Made by a program: the position numbers and the translations under genes
Shown: one piece after another, positions 1-9,948 of the stretch
How positions within the stretch are numbered: position 1 is the stretch's first letter
How the letters are laid out: each line of letters opens with the position of its first letter
Assembly: GCA_964386705.1 (NCBI GenBank)
Contig: CAYLTY010000018.1
Coordinates: 1 to 64,000, forward strand
Length of the DNA: 64,000 bases
Direction of reading: 5' to 3'
DNA from: AM-0621 sp964386705
Lineage (GTDB): Bacteria; Planctomycetota; Planctomycetia; Planctomycetales; Planctomycetaceae
The notes under the pieces: model-generated
Database searches by the model: none
The model's input: the letters and a program-made list of their open reading frames with translations, nothing else
What the model was told of the DNA's origin: nothing

Positions 1-150
1 CTCGAAGCGGCTCGGCAGGAGCCACGCCCTCCCGAAGCGTGTTGCAGCGTCGTTCAGTTATTTTCTGCGATCCGAATAATAAGATGATACCAGAAATAAC
101 GTGATATCTGTGCCAGAAAGTATTCAAGAGAATTAGCGCACTTGGATGAC

Positions 151-184
151 AAAAAAACTCCAGCCCGATTTGATCGGGCTGGAG
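151..184 (-). terminator. Intrinsic terminator of the DUF1559 gene
   Basis: A perfect 12-bp stem (158-169 with 173-184) closes a 3-base loop. On the minus strand it is followed at once by seven U (151-157). It lies 44 bases past the stop codon of the DUF1559 gene. Stem quality and U-run make this a textbook Rho-independent terminator acting on minus-strand transcripts. Confidence 0.93.
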
Positions 185-227
185 CTGAATTCACATCTAA
201 CAACTTACACGAGCAAACGCATCGAAC

Positions 228-1298
228 TTAGTAGTTTTCGAGTCCACTGACGATCTGGCCGTAGCGTTGGCCGTTCGGGCTGATAAGCCGTGCGTAGACA
301 TGTATATCGACCCCGTCCGAAATCTGCTTGGCAGAGCCGTCCGCGAAGCCGTAGATGCACGAGCCCAAGTGGTTTGAACTCGGACGCGGAGCAGTTCCCT
401 GGCTGGAAATAAAGTTCGCTTGCGGCTGCGAAATGAGGCTTCCTGCCAATGGAGTGCTAATAACGGTCAAAACCTTGGTGGAACCGGTGGTCGGAGGTCC
501 AATGTCTGTGCCGAGATCCGCACGCAGCCCAAACGCGATGTCACCGAAGCCTCCTGCCTGGTGCCAATTCTGCGCTTGCAGATTCTCAGCAAACAGCAGG
601 GTGTTAGATTGACCGTCGCCTGCCGCAATATAGTCCAGAGTCATCCGGAAATTGTCGGTAAACGTGTCCGTAGTTTGGCCGTTCGTAGTCGCTCCTGAAG
701 GACGCCAGAACACGCCGGTGGCGTTGGCAATCTGCGCGTCTCTGGCGTCTACCGCTCCACCAGAAACGTTGTAATCATATGTCCCGGACCACTGGACCCA
801 ACCTGCGGAGTTGTTCGCCCATGAGGTTCCGCCTGCCGGAAACCCTGTTGTTGGCCAGAGGGTATCGTCCACATAGCCGCCATTGGCAACATAGCTGAGG
901 CCGCCATTAGCTCCGAAGTTAATACTGTCGACAGGACATTGCAGAGCCTTCAGTGAGGGAGGTGTTGTATTCACTCCCCACGAGCTCACAATTTCACGTT
1001 GGACAGCGGCATTATCCAATTCAGGAAGGAGCGCCACGATCCAGCTGCGATTGACACCATTGTAGGACTCGTACAACTGAGGGACGCGTCCATTGTTCTT
1101 CCCCGCGGAGTTGATCAGAGCGAGGGTGATCTGCTTCATGTTGTTCTGGCATTCGATACGGCGAGCGGCCGCTCGAGCGTTCTGCACGGCGGGAAGAATC
1201 AGTGCTGCCAGTGTGGCGATGATCGAAATCACCACCAGCAACTCAATCAGCGTGAAACCACCACGCCCGGCCCGTTGGGGCTTTCGGTTTGTTTTCAT
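228..1298 (-). CDS. DUF1559 domain protein with prepilin-type N-terminal leader
   Basis: This 356-residue protein begins with a short basic leader, then a class III prepilin cleavage site: Gly14 followed by FTLIELLVVIS, with the usual Glu at +5 and a hydrophobic helix. Near the C-terminus a His is followed nine residues later by Asp-Gly (HLGSCIYGFADG), the H-x9-DG signature of the DUF1559 family, which is greatly expanded in planctomycetes. The ATG at 1298 is chosen because AGGAG lies seven bases upstream and the basic leader begins there; a longer in-frame reading has no such support. The protein is probably processed by a prepilin peptidase and exposed at the membrane or in a fibre; its exact job is unknown. 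It stands downstream of the pseudopilin operon but is separated by about 400 bases and has its own terminator, so it is likely a separate transcript. Confidence 0.92.
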   Translation of the reverse strand: MKTNRKPQRAGRGGFTLIELLVVISIIATLAALILPAVQNARAAARRIECQNNMKQITLALINSAGKNNGRVPQLYESYNGVNRSWIVALLPELDNAAVQREIVSSWGVNTTPPSLKALQCPVDSINFGANGGLSYVANGGYVDDTLWPTTGFPAGGTSWANNSAGWVQWSGTYDYNVSGGAVDARDAQIANATGVFWRPSGATTNGQTTDTFTDNFRMTLDYIAAGDGQSNTLLFAENLQAQNWHQAGGFGDIAFGLRADLGTDIGPPTTGSTKVLTVISTPLAGSLISQPQANFISSQGTAPRPSSNHLGSCIYGFADGSAKQISDGVDIHVYARLISPNGQRYGQIVSGLENY

Positions 1299-1699
1299 CG
1301 TAACACTCCTGCGAAAAAAGATGTGATTAAGAACAATTCCCAACGGATCAGAAGTTTCGACAGCTCGCAGACGCCGCGAGGCACTGTGCCCAGCCGCTGG
1401 ACGGCGGCTCCCGCTCGGGACTGTTCTCTGACGTGCTGATCGACGAACGATTTCTTCAGAAGAAACACAAAGGAGAGGTCAGGCAGCTTTGGCAGCTGCG
1501 ACGACAGGTTAAACCCGTTGCCCATTCCGCATGCATTCCTCCTTTCGACTGATTATGACCACCCGTCAGCCAAGTTGCAGAGTGAAATCATTAAAATCTC
1601 GCACAAATCCAGACCTTCACGGCACTTCCGACGTATCGGCGTGGCATTCTGAATCATTTGCCGCTGCTTTTTCGCTGCTGCAAATCGCAACACCTTCGC
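1299..1699. other. Intergenic region between the GspK-like gene and the DUF1559 gene
   Basis: There is no convincing gene in these 401 bases. On the minus strand there is a perfect AGGAGG (1538-1543) five bases before an ATG at 1532 that opens only seven codons. A second ATG at 1525 opens 76 codons whose stop overlaps the DUF1559 start codon as ATGA. The 76-residue product has no family resemblance that I recognise. Just past the GspK-like stop, ATTTGC (1656-1661) and GCAAAT (1680-1685) form a weak hairpin without a U-run. The 5' leader of the DUF1559 gene must lie here. Confidence 0.5.
1552..1580 (-). promoter_or_regulatory. Weak sigma70-like promoter candidate for the DUF1559 gene
   Basis: On the minus strand CATAAT (1552-1557, five of six matches to the -10 consensus) is preceded after 17 bases by CTGCAA (1575-1580, three of six matches to -35). 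The position upstream of the AGGAGG at 1538-1543 is sensible, but the -35 is poor and planctomycete promoters are not well described, so this is only a candidate. Confidence 0.22.
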
Positions 1700-4600
1700 T
1701 TAGTTGATGGTCAGGCGGTACTTCACGATGTTCCGCCAGTTGAACGTGGCCGTATTCGCGTTGTACGCCTCCTCGGCGTTGGACCGGTCGAGGATGAAGA
1801 AGCCGCGGTGCGTGTCGTCGGTCGCATTCCCATTGTGATTGAGGTCGTAGCGACCACCAATCCGCTGATTGCCCGACGGATCTTCGTAGACCTCATGGAA
1901 CCGTACGGTCATGTAGACGACGAACACGTTGCTGCGAGTCGTCGCATTGCCCATGATTTTTGAGAGCAGGCGGCTCTTCACGTACGGGTCGTTTACGCTG
2001 CCAATATCGAACATCCGATCTTGCCGCCCATCTGCCACATCGGCGCTTTCCGCACCTGTGTTCCACTTTGCGGCGTCTGCTAACTGTCCGCGTAAAATGG
2101 AATGCTCAACGCTGCTGCCAGTTGGCAGGCCGTTGGAATCATAGGACAGATCGCGGAACGGCCGACTGCCACCCGTGCGAGCACCATCCTCAGTTCTGAT
2201 CGCTGGCGCAGCCGGCGTTCCAGGCAGAGGGATTTGTGTGATCGGATCCACGCCATCTCGCGCAGCCAGGAAGTCCGCCCAGACGTCGCGGCGTCCGCTT
2301 GCTCCAGCCTTTCCTACGTTGGGATTGGGTGAGTAGAAGTAAATCGGATTTGTGACACCTGCGGGCAGATAGGATTCCAGGCCATAGCGAGCGGGTGACG
2401 CCGCCGTGTCCGGCGCCAAAATATGTTCCGGGCAATCCAGCAATCCGCCCAAGACTTCTGGATCCCGAATGGTATTCAGATTGATCTTGCCTGGAGTCCG
2501 AGTCAGCAGGAATGCATCACCCAATTGTCGATGGGCCTTCGAAGGAACTTCGAGAAAGCTCAACAGCCGGTGCCACTGATTTCCATAAACTGAGCCGGTA
2601 TCCACGTTGGGTATAATCGGAGTTGAAGGATTCACGAATCGCTGACGCGCCAACCACGATTGATTGTCGAGATTCTGATTCTTCAGGATGCGAGTCAGCC
2701 ATTTCGAGCAACCGACAGCGGGGATAGTAAGGGCACTGGTATCTGGTGGACCACTAGCCGTTGTTGGACCAGCCGGAATGTGGAACAGTTCCACAGTCGA
2801 CGCGAAATCTCGATCGAAGTGAAGCTGCTGAATTGTGTACTCAGGCGCACCCGACCCATTCAGCGGAGTATTCGAATTCGCTGGCTGCAAGCTGGTACCT
2901 GTTTGATTCAGTGAATTCATGCGGGTGCTTGCTGCGCCGCCGTAATAAGCCTCTGCTTCGGCATCCAGTGGCTGCTCGCGCTCCCAGCTCTTCTTCGATT
3001 GCAGTATTGTCGGAATCGTGGTGTTATCGTCCGAGGGGTTGATACCAAGCGATTGTCGGCGCGCCCGCATGAAGTCGACGACGATCCACGGATTTTCCGT
3101 GACGGAAAGTTGTGGCTGATCGGGATTCAATCTTCGCTCCAGGACGAGTTGGACGTCAGTAGGAACGAGCGGAGCCGTTGTGCGATCCAGGAATGAGCCA
3201 GCCGTGGTTCCTGCTTCGAGGTCGTGTTTGGAGAACGTATTGTCAACTACCAGGTCCAGATCACAGCGGCTGCCGAGCTGCCCGGTCGTGGGGGGGCTGT
3301 TTGTTGTGTACGTTGATGATCCGACGGCGTTAGGAGCGATCAGCTCAAAAGTAGAGGCTGTCGTGTCAACATCAACATAGAGATCGACAGGCTGTCCCAG
3401 ACCCAGGTACGCATCGCCGGTTGCAATGTTGTATTGAGCTCCGGCAGCGATACTGCCTGCATTGGCCTTGAAGTAAAGGCAATTCTCAGTGGGTTGAACA
3501 GTCACTGAGACGGGGCCTTCAGGGATCTTGGTCTCGTCAATCGCAGCGCTGTCTGTTCGCCGAATTCGCCATGCTGCGGTACTGCGGCTTGTGCTGACGC
3601 CAGTCTTTCCGAGCGGGACGGGAGTTGGCTGCAGATTGCGCAATTCCATAAACAGGAAGTTGTGATCGTTCACCATTTCATCAAATGGCGTGTGTGAGTT
3701 ATCTGCGGCCAGTTTATCCTGCCACATCCATAGCGTCTCTGAGAGTGCCAGTTCCTGTCGTTCCACACCAACAACAACTGCTCGATCGGTTTCTGAGCCG
3801 TTGGCGAAATACGCATCGTCATCGAGATTCCATCCATTACTGAGATTGATGTCATACTCGAATATTGTCATCACGTTATCACGATCCAGGGCATCAACGA
3901 CGTTGACCGCGAATTGCGCCATTTCGCGTAACAGTGCTCGCTGCTCGCCACTGGCGTAAGCTGTTGCGGCAGTCGGGTTGACTGGGTTAGCAGGAGTTCC
4001 GAGTTCACCGCGGCAGAAGGTGGCCAGCATCACATAAATATCACGCGCCATGGCCTGACGGTCGCGACGAGCCCAGTACTCCCGTGCTTCATCGGTTGTC
4101 GGCGGGAAGGCTGGCTGGGCTTGCGGGACCAGATTCGTCAACGTCGTCGTTGGATGTGGAGTCAGCGGACGATATTCCAGTGGGAACGTGACCGGATTGG
4201 GGGTCGTCCCGGGTGATCTCTGGACGTCCAATAATTGATTCAGACCGAGGCGGAACTGCATGGCGAACTGGTTTGTGTTCCCGTTTTCGACTGCCAGGAT
4301 GCGGCGCAATTGTGGACGGAATGGATCCAAGGCCGAGTATGCAACGATGCCCCCGAATGTCGGCGGAAACTCGAATTTGCCGTCGTTATCGGTGTCGTGA
4401 TTGAATTCCCACGTTCGCACTGCGTTGCTCAATGCCAGGCCGAACTGCTTACGGTCCCAAGACTCGGTGGTAAAACGCTTGCGAATCTGAGCCGCGAGAG
4501 AATTATAGCCGGGATTCATATTCGCGGGCGCCAAGTCGCGAAGTCGGGACTTGATACCGGTGCTGGTAAAATCCGTCTCGGACATCGCGATGCCCGCGAA

Positions 4601-6778
4601 GTCTTCATAGCTGAACGGTTCGTCGTACGGACGACGCAAGAAACGATGCTCCAGCGTCATTTCGGTCATATCATCAAACAGAGGCAACTGTGTATTGCCA
4701 GCGGCTTGCGGAGCATACGCTCCAGCTTGGAACTGAACCCCAGCGATCGCATTGGGCATCAGCAGCGAGTAGTTGCCGGGAACTCCCTGATTGTCCAGAG
4801 AACGCCAGTCGGAATCGCCCGCCAGTTGGTAGTTAGTATAGCGAATCCAGCGCGTTGGGTTGTTCGGTGGGCCAACCGTATCAAGCTGGCGATAATTTGC
4901 AGGATCAGCGGCATTGCCGGTGTTGTAGTACCAGAAGCGCCCCGCTCCACCATACGACAACGGATGGCGAGACCTTAAGGTTTGTCCCAACGCCATATTG
5001 TTGATCGTCGCCGCTTGGCTGAGGTCGTACTGACCGCCTTCATTGCGGTCGCGGTTGTCGTCTTGGTTCCAGATGCCTGGAAAGGGAAAGGCGTTGGAGT
5101 TAGTCAGAGTGTTAAACGTAATCATCGAGTTTCCGGCAGTGTTTGCTGCCCGGAATACGTTGTAAATCCGGTCCGGATCGCCCAGTCGCCCTGCCGTGAT
5201 CTTTGGGTTGCCTCCCGACACCTCACCGCGTCCCTTATTGAGCATCCAGAAGTCCATATTGGCGAGGTCCAGCCAGTTGCTTGGATTGCCGCCAAAGTAG
5301 TTGGAATAAATACCCAAACCAGCTGCTGAAACATCGGCAGGCTGAGCGCTCAAGCCCCAGATGGGATTCACTTCGTAGCTGGAGAGCCCATGCAGGGACA
5401 ATGAGATCGCTGGGCGATTCGCGGGACCGATAAAGGGATACCCGTTTGCTCCGACCTGACCGTGGGAATTACCGGCGAGGTTTCCGTGAGCGTTCAGATT
5501 CAGCAGGCCGTCGGCATCAAGGATGGTGATACCAAACATCGGAAGATACAGCTTGCCATTTGATGAGTCTTCCTGGACCGGAAAATCCAGATCCAGCAGG
5601 ATGGCTTCGTAAATCCCGTCGAGATCGCAGTCCTCATCAAAGTCATAGTTTGTGGCTCGCAGCGGAGTCAGCCCGTGCGTCTTGGTGGTGATATCCCACG
5701 CTCCTTGTCGAGGAGCTTCGTTACTGGTCAGCGTTCCGTCCCGGTCGTTGTCAACACGGAAGAAGAACCCGCCGCTTGTCAGCAGGCCACTCTCTGGCCC
5801 GTCCAGCGCGCCGTTCCCGTTCGTATCTTCACCGGGATCCAAAGTGCCGTTCCCATTGATGTCTTCTCCATCCTGGTTGAGATAGCGCGAGACAGCAGGC
5901 AGGCTGAGCGTGTTCGTCGACACATACTTATGGCCCGGGTGAGCCCGCAATACTCTGCCCGCCACTCCCGCATCGCGGTACCAATTGCTGTAGCTTCGCA
6001 GTAACTCGGGACGGTGATAGGACGGCTTCACGACACGAATCGACACGGGATTCGTGTCGATAACGCCGTTCCCGTTCAGATCTTCGCTATCGAGGAACCC
6101 ATTCCCGTTAGTGTCCTCACCCGAATCGAGTCTGCCATTATTGTTGGTGTCTTCGTTGTCGAGCACCCCATTTCCATTGACATCTCGCTCCTGGGCCAGC
6201 GTGTGTCCCACGTAAGCGAGAAAGACGTTGTTGATGTCCGGGTAGGTATAGTCAACGTCAGGCTGCGGGAAGGTAAGCTGCGAGGTGACGTTCTGGCGGT
6301 TGTGTGCGACCGGGGAGTCGTTGATATCCAGCAGGTGACTGTTGTCGGGGCTACCGGTGTCGGCGTTACCGTCGGAATTCTGGTCAACATGAAAATTAGT
6401 AGTATTGCCGCTGGGATCGGGGAGCAAGCTCACTCCGCGACCTGTGTGGGGGTGGGAATCGTTGCCGAACTGATTGGAAAGGATTGCGTGACGTCCGCCA
6501 TAGAGTGCGCTGTTGTAGAGCGTGGGTGATGGCCCGGAAATCGCCTGTTGCAACGCCCAGTCAAAATAGACTTCTGGTCCCAGATCAGCTTCTTCGAGAC
6601 GTTTCGAGGCTTCGAGGAAGTTCTCAGCGTTCTCTTTTTCCTGCGATGCGAACGTGAAGAACATGACTCCCAGAAGAGAGAGCATTCCCATGAGCGCAAT
6701 AATGACAACCAGCGTTGATCCTTGGCGATCATTGACGCTGATCTGTTGAGTGCGCCGTGCTGACGATTTCGTTTTCAT
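1700..6778 (-). CDS. Giant GspK-like minor pseudopilin with calcium-loop repeats
   Basis: This 1692-residue protein opens with a basic leader ending in Gly20, then STLVVIIALMGMLSLLG, a single hydrophobic helix. The residue at +5 is Val, not Glu; lack of Glu at +5 is the mark of GspK, the pseudopilus tip protein. Two stretches, LNLNAHG near residue 430 and GKINLNTIRDPEVL near 1430, recall the I-NLN-type motifs of GspK. Being last in an E-F-G-H-I-J-K gene order supports the call. Family members are usually about 320 residues, so this one is about five times as long. Runs of D-x-N-x-N-G-x-x-D loops (about residues 199-243 and 306-332) look like EF-hand/TSP3 calcium repeats with an 11-12 residue period. 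GGGAGG lies nine bases before the ATG. Role in the pseudopilus tip is inferred. Confidence 0.75.
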   Translation of the reverse strand: MKTKSSARRTQQISVNDRQGSTLVVIIALMGMLSLLGVMFFTFASQEKENAENFLEASKRLEEADLGPEVYFDWALQQAISGPSPTLYNSALYGGRHAILSNQFGNDSHPHTGRGVSLLPDPSGNTTNFHVDQNSDGNADTGSPDNSHLLDINDSPVAHNRQNVTSQLTFPQPDVDYTYPDINNVFLAYVGHTLAQERDVNGNGVLDNEDTNNNGRLDSGEDTNGNGFLDSEDLNGNGVIDTNPVSIRVVKPSYHRPELLRSYSNWYRDAGVAGRVLRAHPGHKYVSTNTLSLPAVSRYLNQDGEDINGNGTLDPGEDTNGNGALDGPESGLLTSGGFFFRVDNDRDGTLTSNEAPRQGAWDITTKTHGLTPLRATNYDFDEDCDLDGIYEAILLDLDFPVQEDSSNGKLYLPMFGITILDADGLLNLNAHGNLAGNSHGQVGANGYPFIGPANRPAISLSLHGLSSYEVNPIWGLSAQPADVSAAGLGIYSNYFGGNPSNWLDLANMDFWMLNKGRGEVSGGNPKITAGRLGDPDRIYNVFRAANTAGNSMITFNTLTNSNAFPFPGIWNQDDNRDRNEGGQYDLSQAATINNMALGQTLRSRHPLSYGGAGRFWYYNTGNAADPANYRQLDTVGPPNNPTRWIRYTNYQLAGDSDWRSLDNQGVPGNYSLLMPNAIAGVQFQAGAYAPQAAGNTQLPLFDDMTEMTLEHRFLRRPYDEPFSYEDFAGIAMSETDFTSTGIKSRLRDLAPANMNPGYNSLAAQIRKRFTTESWDRKQFGLALSNAVRTWEFNHDTDNDGKFEFPPTFGGIVAYSALDPFRPQLRRILAVENGNTNQFAMQFRLGLNQLLDVQRSPGTTPNPVTFPLEYRPLTPHPTTTLTNLVPQAQPAFPPTTDEAREYWARRDRQAMARDIYVMLATFCRGELGTPANPVNPTAATAYASGEQRALLREMAQFAVNVVDALDRDNVMTIFEYDINLSNGWNLDDDAYFANGSETDRAVVVGVERQELALSETLWMWQDKLAADNSHTPFDEMVNDHNFLFMELRNLQPTPVPLGKTGVSTSRSTAAWRIRRTDSAAIDETKIPEGPVSVTVQPTENCLYFKANAGSIAAGAQYNIATGDAYLGLGQPVDLYVDVDTTASTFELIAPNAVGSSTYTTNSPPTTGQLGSRCDLDLVVDNTFSKHDLEAGTTAGSFLDRTTAPLVPTDVQLVLERRLNPDQPQLSVTENPWIVVDFMRARRQSLGINPSDDNTTIPTILQSKKSWEREQPLDAEAEAYYGGAASTRMNSLNQTGTSLQPANSNTPLNGSGAPEYTIQQLHFDRDFASTVELFHIPAGPTTASGPPDTSALTIPAVGCSKWLTRILKNQNLDNQSWLARQRFVNPSTPIIPNVDTGSVYGNQWHRLLSFLEVPSKAHRQLGDAFLLTRTPGKINLNTIRDPEVLGGLLDCPEHILAPDTAASPARYGLESYLPAGVTNPIYFYSPNPNVGKAGASGRRDVWADFLAARDGVDPITQIPLPGTPAAPAIRTEDGARTGGSRPFRDLSYDSNGLPTGSSVEHSILRGQLADAAKWNTGAESADVADGRQDRMFDIGSVNDPYVKSRLLSKIMGNATTRSNVFVVYMTVRFHEVYEDPSGNQRIGGRYDLNHNGNATDDTHRGFFILDRSNAEEAYNANTATFNWRNIVKYRLTIN

Positions 6779-6834
6779 AATGGTCTACCTCCCAGTAATG
6801 AGATGTTCTGGGGGCCCGCGTTAATAAGAAATGA

Positions 6835-8655
6835 CTACTGATCTCGAAGCGAATGGACGATTGTGACTTGTCGCAGCTTGTTAGACCCGCGATGCAGAAA
6901 CCGCAACGTGATACGAATCGAACGAACCGGCTTAACATTAGGGACAGCTTCCCACAGTTCCATCTGCGGATCAGCATCATGACCAAAGATATGCCCGGGA
7001 ATGGCGCTCCATGCGGGCTGATTCGAAATAGGGCGCGAACTGACATTAGTAGTAGTACCGCGGCGGCAGATGTAGTAATAAACTCGTCCAGAAGGCGCCA
7101 CTGGAACTTTGATGCCAATCGGTGGCTGATCCAGTTTTTGGTCGGCCGGAAGAAACCCGTTGGTTCCGTCTTCACCAGTATCCAATTGGAAATTATAATT
7201 CACGTCTTCGGTAGGGGGGAAAACAATACTCCCAGGGGTATAGGCCGTTGTTGGATTCCAGACCAACGAGCTGTTAGTTGCTGGATCATACTTCAGCGAT
7301 CGATACGGCGGGAGATCTTGAGGCATGTCGTTGTTGATGGTGTCGCTATCAGCGATGGAGCTGTCTCCGTTACCATCTTGGTCGTACCAGGGATGCCATG
7401 TGTCAAAGATTCGTGCTCCACTAGCCACTTGCCCGGTTGGATTGAAAGTGTTGTTTAGGCAATTACTGCTGGCGTAATCGGCGCCTGAGCCCAGTGTAAT
7501 AAATCCGCCAGCCCCTCCATTTGCTGCATCGTCCCACAATTCGATTCCAAAATGATGAACGTTAGTTAAAAGAATATCTTCGCCTGCACGGCTACCGCTT
7601 TCGAAGCCATCCGGAATACCGTCTTGCGGCGCCGTGTCGTTAAGCACCGTTGCCAAGTTGCTGGGGTTAGTCAGCGGCGCGACCCCAAATGGGTACTGGA
7701 AGTCTGGATCCGACGTTTCCTGATGTGTGAATCGTCCGAGAAAGATGTTGTTGGACGCTCCGAAATACTCACGAGGGAGCCCAGACGTTGATAATCCTGT
7801 TGTCGAGTCAAATCCGAAGCGGAACCGTGAGCGGCCTAAAGGAAATGGCGCGTCTCGAAGCTTGTTGTCGAGGTCGCTTCTGGACGAATCTGCCCCTAGG
7901 AAGGTTGTTATGCTGCCTGCCCAGTGGGCAGAGAAATCAAAATCTGTGTGGAAATTGCCTGTGTATAAAGGAGTCTGTGGCATCGGAGGATTAGCGTCAA
8001 AATACTGCCTGCCGTCTGATCGCTGAGGCTGTATGCCCGGTATGATTGTGCTGGATGATCCCGATATGGAAAGTGGCTCTCTGAGCAGAAGCACGCGTCG
8101 ATAGAGGTTCCCGTTACGCACGAAGTATGCAACTTGAGCGATTGTTGAAGATGCAGAGCCGTTAGGAGTAATTTCGCCGTCATCAGCGTCGGGCTGATTC
8201 GGGTTAGTCCTTAGGTCGCCAAATCCCGCGGCTCTTCCGTAATAGGGTGAGTCATCAAGCGAATCTGTTATGATGCTTGAGCGGACTGTAAATTGCAGGA
8301 CATCGTCCACACCGCTGTTGGCGCTGTTGACGTTGACGTAGAAGTATCCTTCTCGATTATCAAATGGCACGCCGGGTTGTTCGTGGTTTTCACGAGGGTA
8401 GAACGGCACCAGATTGCGAAAGGTTCTTTTCTGTAAATCGCCGCGCAAGATGGTCACTGCGGTGCGAACTTGCTGGTCGTTTTCCGCCAGAGCCCGTTGC
8501 AGGGTCATGGAGCCCGATGCGAGCTGAAATATCTCAGCAAAAATGGCCATCATCATGACCACCAGCGAGGCTGCAACCAGCATTTCGATCAGCGTAAAGC
8601 CGGCGCGCCGCTTCGCTGCCGGAAGGCCGTATTGGTGAAGTGTGGAAGAGTGCAT
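6835..8655 (-). CDS. GspJ-like minor pseudopilin, enlarged
   Basis: This 606-residue protein has a leader ending in Arg-Ala-Gly, then FTLIEMLVAASLVVMMMA, a standard prepilin cleavage site with Glu at +5 and a hydrophobic helix. The following helix (AEIFQLASGSMTLQRAL) and its place between the GspI-like and GspK-like genes point to GspJ. GspJ proteins are usually about 200 residues; this one is three times longer. The extra sequence includes acidic Asn/Gly loops (DQDGNGDSSIAD; DVNYNFQLDTGED) like the calcium loops of its neighbours. The likely role is a minor pseudopilin near the tip of an envelope-spanning fibre. The gene is separated by about 55 bases from each neighbour and no terminator is seen, so it is probably co-transcribed. 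The Shine-Dalgarno sequence is weak. Confidence 0.75.
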   Translation of the reverse strand: MHSSTLHQYGLPAAKRRAGFTLIEMLVAASLVVMMMAIFAEIFQLASGSMTLQRALAENDQQVRTAVTILRGDLQKRTFRNLVPFYPRENHEQPGVPFDNREGYFYVNVNSANSGVDDVLQFTVRSSIITDSLDDSPYYGRAAGFGDLRTNPNQPDADDGEITPNGSASSTIAQVAYFVRNGNLYRRVLLLREPLSISGSSSTIIPGIQPQRSDGRQYFDANPPMPQTPLYTGNFHTDFDFSAHWAGSITTFLGADSSRSDLDNKLRDAPFPLGRSRFRFGFDSTTGLSTSGLPREYFGASNNIFLGRFTHQETSDPDFQYPFGVAPLTNPSNLATVLNDTAPQDGIPDGFESGSRAGEDILLTNVHHFGIELWDDAANGGAGGFITLGSGADYASSNCLNNTFNPTGQVASGARIFDTWHPWYDQDGNGDSSIADSDTINNDMPQDLPPYRSLKYDPATNSSLVWNPTTAYTPGSIVFPPTEDVNYNFQLDTGEDGTNGFLPADQKLDQPPIGIKVPVAPSGRVYYYICRRGTTTNVSSRPISNQPAWSAIPGHIFGHDADPQMELWEAVPNVKPVRSIRITLRFLHRGSNKLRQVTIVHSLRDQ

Positions 8656-8709
8656 GATACAAGCCTGTGGCTGTAATACGTTATAAGAGGCAGGATCGGT
8701 GGTGCCTGG

Positions 8710-9948
8710 CTATGTCGCTGGCAGTTTGAGTTCCAGCGGGAAGACCGAGATCACTCCACGTGGAATGATGATGCCGCCTTCGTCCAGCGTGTTGTTATTA
8801 TTAACGTCTTCGCCACTTTCTAATGTGCCGTTGAGGTTGAGGTCTTCGGTGTTGTCCCGTCGCACGGATTCCTCGAGGATGAAATCCATCTGCGTGGCGG
8901 TTTCGTTGGGAATCGATGAAATGCGATACCACAGACAGTTCCGAGTATCAAAAATGTAGACGCCGCGTTTTGCAGTCTTGGGCGGGCTACCGGACGGGAA
9001 TGTGATGGATACTCGATTGTTCTCGGCGCCTGTGCCTGGCGCCAATCTGACCAGTTTGCCGCTGTAAACCTGCTCGTCCTGATTGCCGTCAAGCGTGCCG
9101 TCGGCATTCGCATCCGCGGCAGCCATGAGTCGTTTGATAAAGACGACGATATCGATTTTTGCCGGTCCCGAGGCGCGACGGCGAACGGTCAGCATCCACG
9201 TGTAGAACTCTTCGCTGGAAAGGACCTGAACGCGACCGATATCGGTAAACGTAGTGGGCAGCGGTTGTGTCCACGTCAAAACGTGCGGAGCAGGTTGTGA
9301 GACCGTGGCTAACGCGCGGACCTCGCTGACATCTCCCGCAGGATCAAACAGCACGACTGTGTACGGCACCTGTGCGGAGGGAGTGACGGCGCTCAGGTCC
9401 ATGTTGGTGTCGACTGTCACGCTGGTAGATGTTGCCGTTCCAGCCACTGCCCGCCCATCGCCTTGATCTGAAAACGAGTCCGGCAGACTGACGATGGATC
9501 GAGCGATGGCTTCGGTCAGGGCAGTCTCGCTGAATCCCGGATATCGTCTCGGTAATGGTGCCGTCACGGTGCCAGGCGGGTTGTAACCAAACCTCCAGAC
9601 CGGGCCGGTCTGAGCGGTCGCGCCAATTCCTGCCACCTTCAAGGCCGCAAAGCCCAGGGGGTCAACGAGATAGTTCTCCCCGAGATGTTCTCGAGCTGAT
9701 GTCTGATTTGGATCCGGGTCGAAAACGAAATTTGTCTGACTGTCGATGAAGGCCTCGGCGTCGTAACGCAACACCGTGGCATTCGTCATGTGAGTGGCTT
9801 CAATCACTCGCAAGCTGGAGATCGGAAAGAGCGTGATCAGTGACACCACTCCGATACTCATGATCATCAAGGACATCAGCACTTCTGTCAGAGACGTGCC
9901 GCTCCGCGGGGGCGCCATATGTAAAGAATGTTTGAGGTGCGTTCTCAT
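8710..9948 (-). CDS. GspI/PilV-like minor pseudopilin, enlarged
   Basis: This 412-residue protein starts with a basic leader and the site GTSLTEVLMSLMIMSIGVV: cleavage after Gly, Thr instead of Phe at +1, and Glu kept at +5. The pattern SLTEVLMSLMI is typical of GspI/PilV. Gene order (between GspH-like and GspJ-like) agrees. Usual GspI length is about 125 residues. Two acidic loop regions occur, DANADGTLDGNQDE near residue 281 and paired loops near 366-392 (DLNLNGTLESGED). The ATG overlaps the stop of the upstream gene in an ATGA, so translation is probably coupled. It is likely part of the minor pseudopilin complex that starts pseudopilus assembly. Confidence 0.75.
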   Translation of the reverse strand: MRTHLKHSLHMAPPRSGTSLTEVLMSLMIMSIGVVSLITLFPISSLRVIEATHMTNATVLRYDAEAFIDSQTNFVFDPDPNQTSAREHLGENYLVDPLGFAALKVAGIGATAQTGPVWRFGYNPPGTVTAPLPRRYPGFSETALTEAIARSIVSLPDSFSDQGDGRAVAGTATSTSVTVDTNMDLSAVTPSAQVPYTVVLFDPAGDVSEVRALATVSQPAPHVLTWTQPLPTTFTDIGRVQVLSSEEFYTWMLTVRRRASGPAKIDIVVFIKRLMAAADANADGTLDGNQDEQVYSGKLVRLAPGTGAENNRVSITFPSGSPPKTAKRGVYIFDTRNCLWYRISSIPNETATQMDFILEESVRRDNTEDLNLNGTLESGEDVNNNNTLDEGGIIIPRGVISVFPLELKLPAT

